Source of the DNA: Pseudomonadota bacterium
GTDB lineage: Bacteria; Myxococcota; Myxococcia; Myxococcales; Anaeromyxobacteraceae
Reading direction: 5' to 3'
NCBI GenBank assembly: GCA_023411405.1
Contig: JAEYOU010000662.1
Span: 1 to 7,984, forward strand
Length of the DNA: 7,984 bases
Within the stretch, counting starts at the first letter, position 1, and each line of letters opens with the position of its first letter. Of the stretch, positions 7,201 through 7,984 are shown piece by piece. The notes under the pieces were generated by a model, which was not told where the DNA came from, did not search any database, and saw only the letters and a program-made list of their open reading frames with translations. A program made the translations under genes and the position numbers.

Positions 7201-7984
7201 ACCGCGCAGCCCTCGATCGACACGTCGTCTCGACCCTGGACCTGGATGCCGACGTTCGGACGATCGGTCGGGCCCATGGGCGCGGTCGACTCGATCACGG
7301 TCCCATTGCACGCCAGGCGCACGCCGCTGGCGGCGACCGTCACCGCCGCCTGGCCGGCGGGGACGTCGAGCCGGTAGGTGCCGGGACAGAGCGTCGTGTC
7401 CTGGGTGATGACCAGGCCGGGGCGCGGCCGGACGCAGCCGCTGCACGCGACCTCGCTGGGCGTCCCGGAGGGCCAGCACTGCCCGCTGCACGTGAAGTAG
7501 TCGCAGGCTGGATCGGCGTTGCAGCTCGCGGAGCTCCCGTCGAAGCGCTCACACCCCGGGCCGCAAGAGGGATCGTCCGGACAGACCTGGCAGAGGCCCG
7601 TCCCACTCTCCCGGCACGCGTTCGCGCACGCGTACCAGGCGCAGCCCGCCTCGTTGCAGCTCTGGAGGGAGGTGTTCGAGGCGCAGCTCGGCCCACACCC
7701 GGCGTAGTCCGGGCAGACCTCGCAGATGTCCGTCCCCCGTTCCCGGCACGCGTTCGCGCATGCGTACCAGGCGCAGCCCGCCTCGTTGCAGCTCGGCAGC
7801 GAGGTGATCGCGTTGCAGGTGGAGCTCGACGAGCACGCGCCGTTGACGATCGTCTGGCCGGAGGGGCAGCAGTAGATCCGCGTGCTCCCGCTCATGCAGG
7901 CCGAGGAGCCGGGGATGGAGCCCGCGGAGCAGAAGAGCCCGGTGCCGCACGCCGGGACGGAGCTGGACGAGCACGCGCCGTTGA
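4221..7984 (-). CDS. Large Cys-rich / beta-helix / PKD surface protein with toxin-like C terminus (5' end outside window)
   Basis: The frame is open from the right edge to a TGA at 4221-4223, at least 1,253 codons. The ATG at 7893-7895 is internal: 29 further in-frame codons lie upstream without a stop, with the same Cys-rich composition. Numbering from that ATG, the order is Cys-rich repeats (1-154), right-handed parallel beta-helix with NosD-like turns (about 160-580, many DN/GN/SN turns such as SSDNLLSGNDF), a PKD domain (about 588-682, ITLDASGS to YEVMVTVDDGA), a Cys-rich linker (684-733), an unrecognised region with Cys clusters (735-1025), a hydrophobic VDLMPVGAAAF segment (1028-1038), and a toxin-like end (about 1085-1224). 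The many Cys residues and the PKD domain imply a secreted or surface protein. The signal peptide must lie outside the window. A surface polysaccharide-binding or lyase role for the beta-helix is an alternative, given the neighbouring export genes. Confidence 0.9.
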   Translation of the reverse strand, partial: NGACSSSSVPACGTGLFCSAGSIPGSSACMSGSTRIYCCPSGQTIVNGACSSSSTCNAITSLPSCNEAGCAWYACANACRERGTDICEVCPDYAGCGPSCASNTSLQSCNEAGCAWYACANACRESGTGLCQVCPDDPSCGPGCERFDGSSASCNADPACDYFTCSGQCWPSGTPSEVACSGCVRPRPGLVITQDTTLCPGTYRLDVPAGQAAVTVAASGVRLACNGTVIESTAPMGPTDRPNVGIQVQGRDDVSIEGCAVHGFRYGVVVRDARNVTVDGVDADDNFTDPRAGWVQDSVQGGGLRLERVSGALVRGSSFSRNWNGLELRSSSGVQVLDSVASHCSNTGATLVRSSDNLLSGNDFSFGIRGSGLAFPACAGCPLPNPAAWYGIDTRDSAGIILDAGSSRNQVLDNDLRYGGDGIFVRMLIEPVCAEDNYFARNDTRFSPHNAIESWCDGNQFLSNDASNSHYGIWLGATDRGLALNNVVDGSVVDGISIQNGSDRHSRVVGNRVTNSGRVGILLSGRVYQAWESLSRWNDPSAGANPADPTSRIHNSSQILVQGNTVQGSGQHDVFVTWSRGVTLASNCTSGSVHVGAGTLLAPRVGGCGLASGPAPQPVLNVPGAPGAGASITLDASGSRSPSGRTLSYSWLVQTDFETISSGLPPAPLLSVSRGGPVQSVVFPAPGAYEVMVTVDDGAVAAQAYQRVVVGASCVCTGGTDVNGQPVSAACGASVCGLDQQLYACTSGAWVPTGVACGQEAAPPDACVVRVMLLEAPESACPEATPGQLAVLRQLYGGMQEVVEDQRRNLLAEARARVSFEADGSPLISVCLPDGSFFSGVASVSPAEPTTVPAGCRWVRARELRQVGANIGSRVPSEFIFAWSNLCTSLPLCATAQGQDRYFHFEASQVARAQIVSQIQARQYLDPGFYAEVALTYDTRLHPLLIEPLKDVGVLDYVTDELLDQWVTASFRCQMLNQCCEGVLCPIVAGILNDTYIRIASAYLAVTGSYPGGQPLSFEERLAAALLVASPSLGYANAACSAGVAADCALNVFLASVDLMPVGAAAFRASKTLQAAADVVPATRFGRVLPYVDEFAGSRGGLFAGLGDELTSPELANPLVRNHLEMFRNGGSKLVTKGYYDLFIEGAEYVGYNNELWLTTSKAMDDLLETTGGDYLLIKERLGTVHWPANPEPLYRIDVYNPLLHNGRLPTGLEDAANSAWLPGGYLPGGQPELVIDTLRIDPGLVRITPVGP
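4224..4643 (-). other. C-terminal toxin-like domain of the large surface protein
   Basis: Residues about 1085-1224 begin at NPLVRNHLEMFRNGGSK and contain ELWLTTSKAMDDLL (1126-1139), LYRIDVYNP (1165-1173), PTGLEDAANSAWLPGG (1181-1196) and a closing GGQPELVID. There are no Cys residues here, unlike the rest of the protein, which fits a module delivered into a cytoplasm. A GxE-x-AAN-x2-W-xPGG pattern followed by an acidic PELVI is what I associate with C-terminal modules of polymorphic toxins. I cannot name the family or the catalytic residues; an ADP-ribosyltransferase-like fold is only a guess. Confidence 0.5.
5850..6134 (-). other. PKD domain within the large surface protein
   Basis: Residues about 588-682 show the PKD pattern: ITLDASGSRSPSGRTLSYSW at the start and PGAYEVMVTVDDGA with a closing VVVG strand at the end. 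PKD domains are Ig-like extracellular spacers or binding modules, here joining the beta-helix to the C-terminal half. Confidence 0.85.
6156..7418 (-). other. Right-handed parallel beta-helix region of the large surface protein
   Basis: Residues about 160-580 are built of short degenerate turns of about 22-25 residues with recurring small-residue and Asn ladders: NVTVDGVDADDN, GVQVLDSVASHC, NLLSGNDFSFG, NQVLDNDLRYG, NQFLSNDASNS, GLALNNVVDGS and ILVQGNTVQGS. This is the NosD/CASH-type beta-helix signature. The first strands (CPGTYRLDVPAG, VTVAASGVRLACNGTVI) are the usual entry to such a domain. No lyase or glycosidase catalytic set could be picked out by eye. Confidence 0.85.
7434..7541 (-). 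repeat. Degenerate third copy of the Cys-rich repeat
   Basis: Residues 119-154 keep six Cys (125, 131, 136, 140, 151, 154) at spacings close to those of the two intact repeats before it, and keep the SCNA start. The sequence between them has diverged and the unit is eight residues shorter. It ends at the boundary with the beta-helix. Confidence 0.6.
7542..7805 (-). repeat. Two tandem 132-bp (44-residue) Cys-rich repeats
   Basis: Units at 7674-7805 and 7542-7673 encode 44 residues each with eight Cys in register (36, 41, 46, 50, 58, 61, 67, 71 and the same plus 44). Both contain CNEAGCAWYACANACRE. At the DNA level about 53 bases starting at 7610 and 7742 differ at a single position, while the flanks have diverged. 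Eight Cys per unit suggests disulphide-stabilised extracellular modules. Confidence 0.9.
7821..7984 (-). repeat. Second, 46-residue periodicity at the right edge
   Basis: The 26 bases at 7821-7846 recur at 7959-7984 with one mismatch, 138 bases (46 codons) apart, both encoding NGACSSSS in frame. The stretch between contains further Cys pairs (ACGTGLFC, YCCPSG). This is a different unit from the 44-residue repeat and probably continues beyond the window, but only one period is visible. Confidence 0.6.

Noticed and set aside
2824..7491. A 1,555-codon open frame on the - strand spanning the wza region and most of the surface-protein gene
   Set aside because: It is antisense to wza and out of frame with the surface protein. 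The translation is dominated by Arg, Gly, Pro and Ala with no domain signal, as expected of a high-GC shadow frame. Both genes it covers have clear family motifs.
7893..7895. ATG as the start of the large surface-protein gene
   Set aside because: The frame stays open for 29 more codons to the window edge, with continuing Cys-rich repeat sequence. A start here would also leave no signal peptide.

Overview
The very high GC content and strong G/C preference at third codon positions suggest a high-GC proteobacterium-like organism. A myxobacterial (Myxococcota) host fits the large Cys-rich, beta-helix, PKD-containing secreted protein, but this is inference; nothing in the window fixes the taxon.

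Left half, + strand (29-3948): a compact cassette for surface polysaccharide export. In order it holds a Wzc-type chain-length determinant/tyrosine autokinase, a Wzb-type low-molecular-weight protein tyrosine phosphatase, and a Wza-type outer-membrane polysaccharide export lipoprotein. The three genes are separated by 9 and about 56 bases and look like one operon. The kinase and phosphatase would cycle the phosphorylation of the kinase's tyrosine-rich tail, while the lipoprotein forms the outer-membrane channel that docks on the kinase's periplasmic part. The first bases of the window are probably the end of another gene of the same operon, overlapping the kinase start as ATGA.

Right half, - strand (7984-3987): a very large gene that enters from beyond the right edge, so its true start and any signal peptide are not visible. 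From N to C terminus it encodes Cys-rich tandem repeats, a right-handed parallel beta-helix, a PKD domain, a short Cys-rich linker, an unrecognised central region, and a C-terminal module that looks like the toxin tip of a polymorphic toxin. Six bases after its stop codon comes a 75-codon gene in the same orientation, with the size and position expected of a cognate immunity protein. The toxin/immunity reading rests on architecture and gene order, not on a family match, and is the main candidate for something undescribed here.

The two halves converge with only 38 bases between their stop codons and no convincing terminator. No tRNA, rRNA, insertion sequence, CRISPR array or origin was seen. 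The long open frames antisense to, or in other frames of, these genes are judged to be high-GC artefacts.
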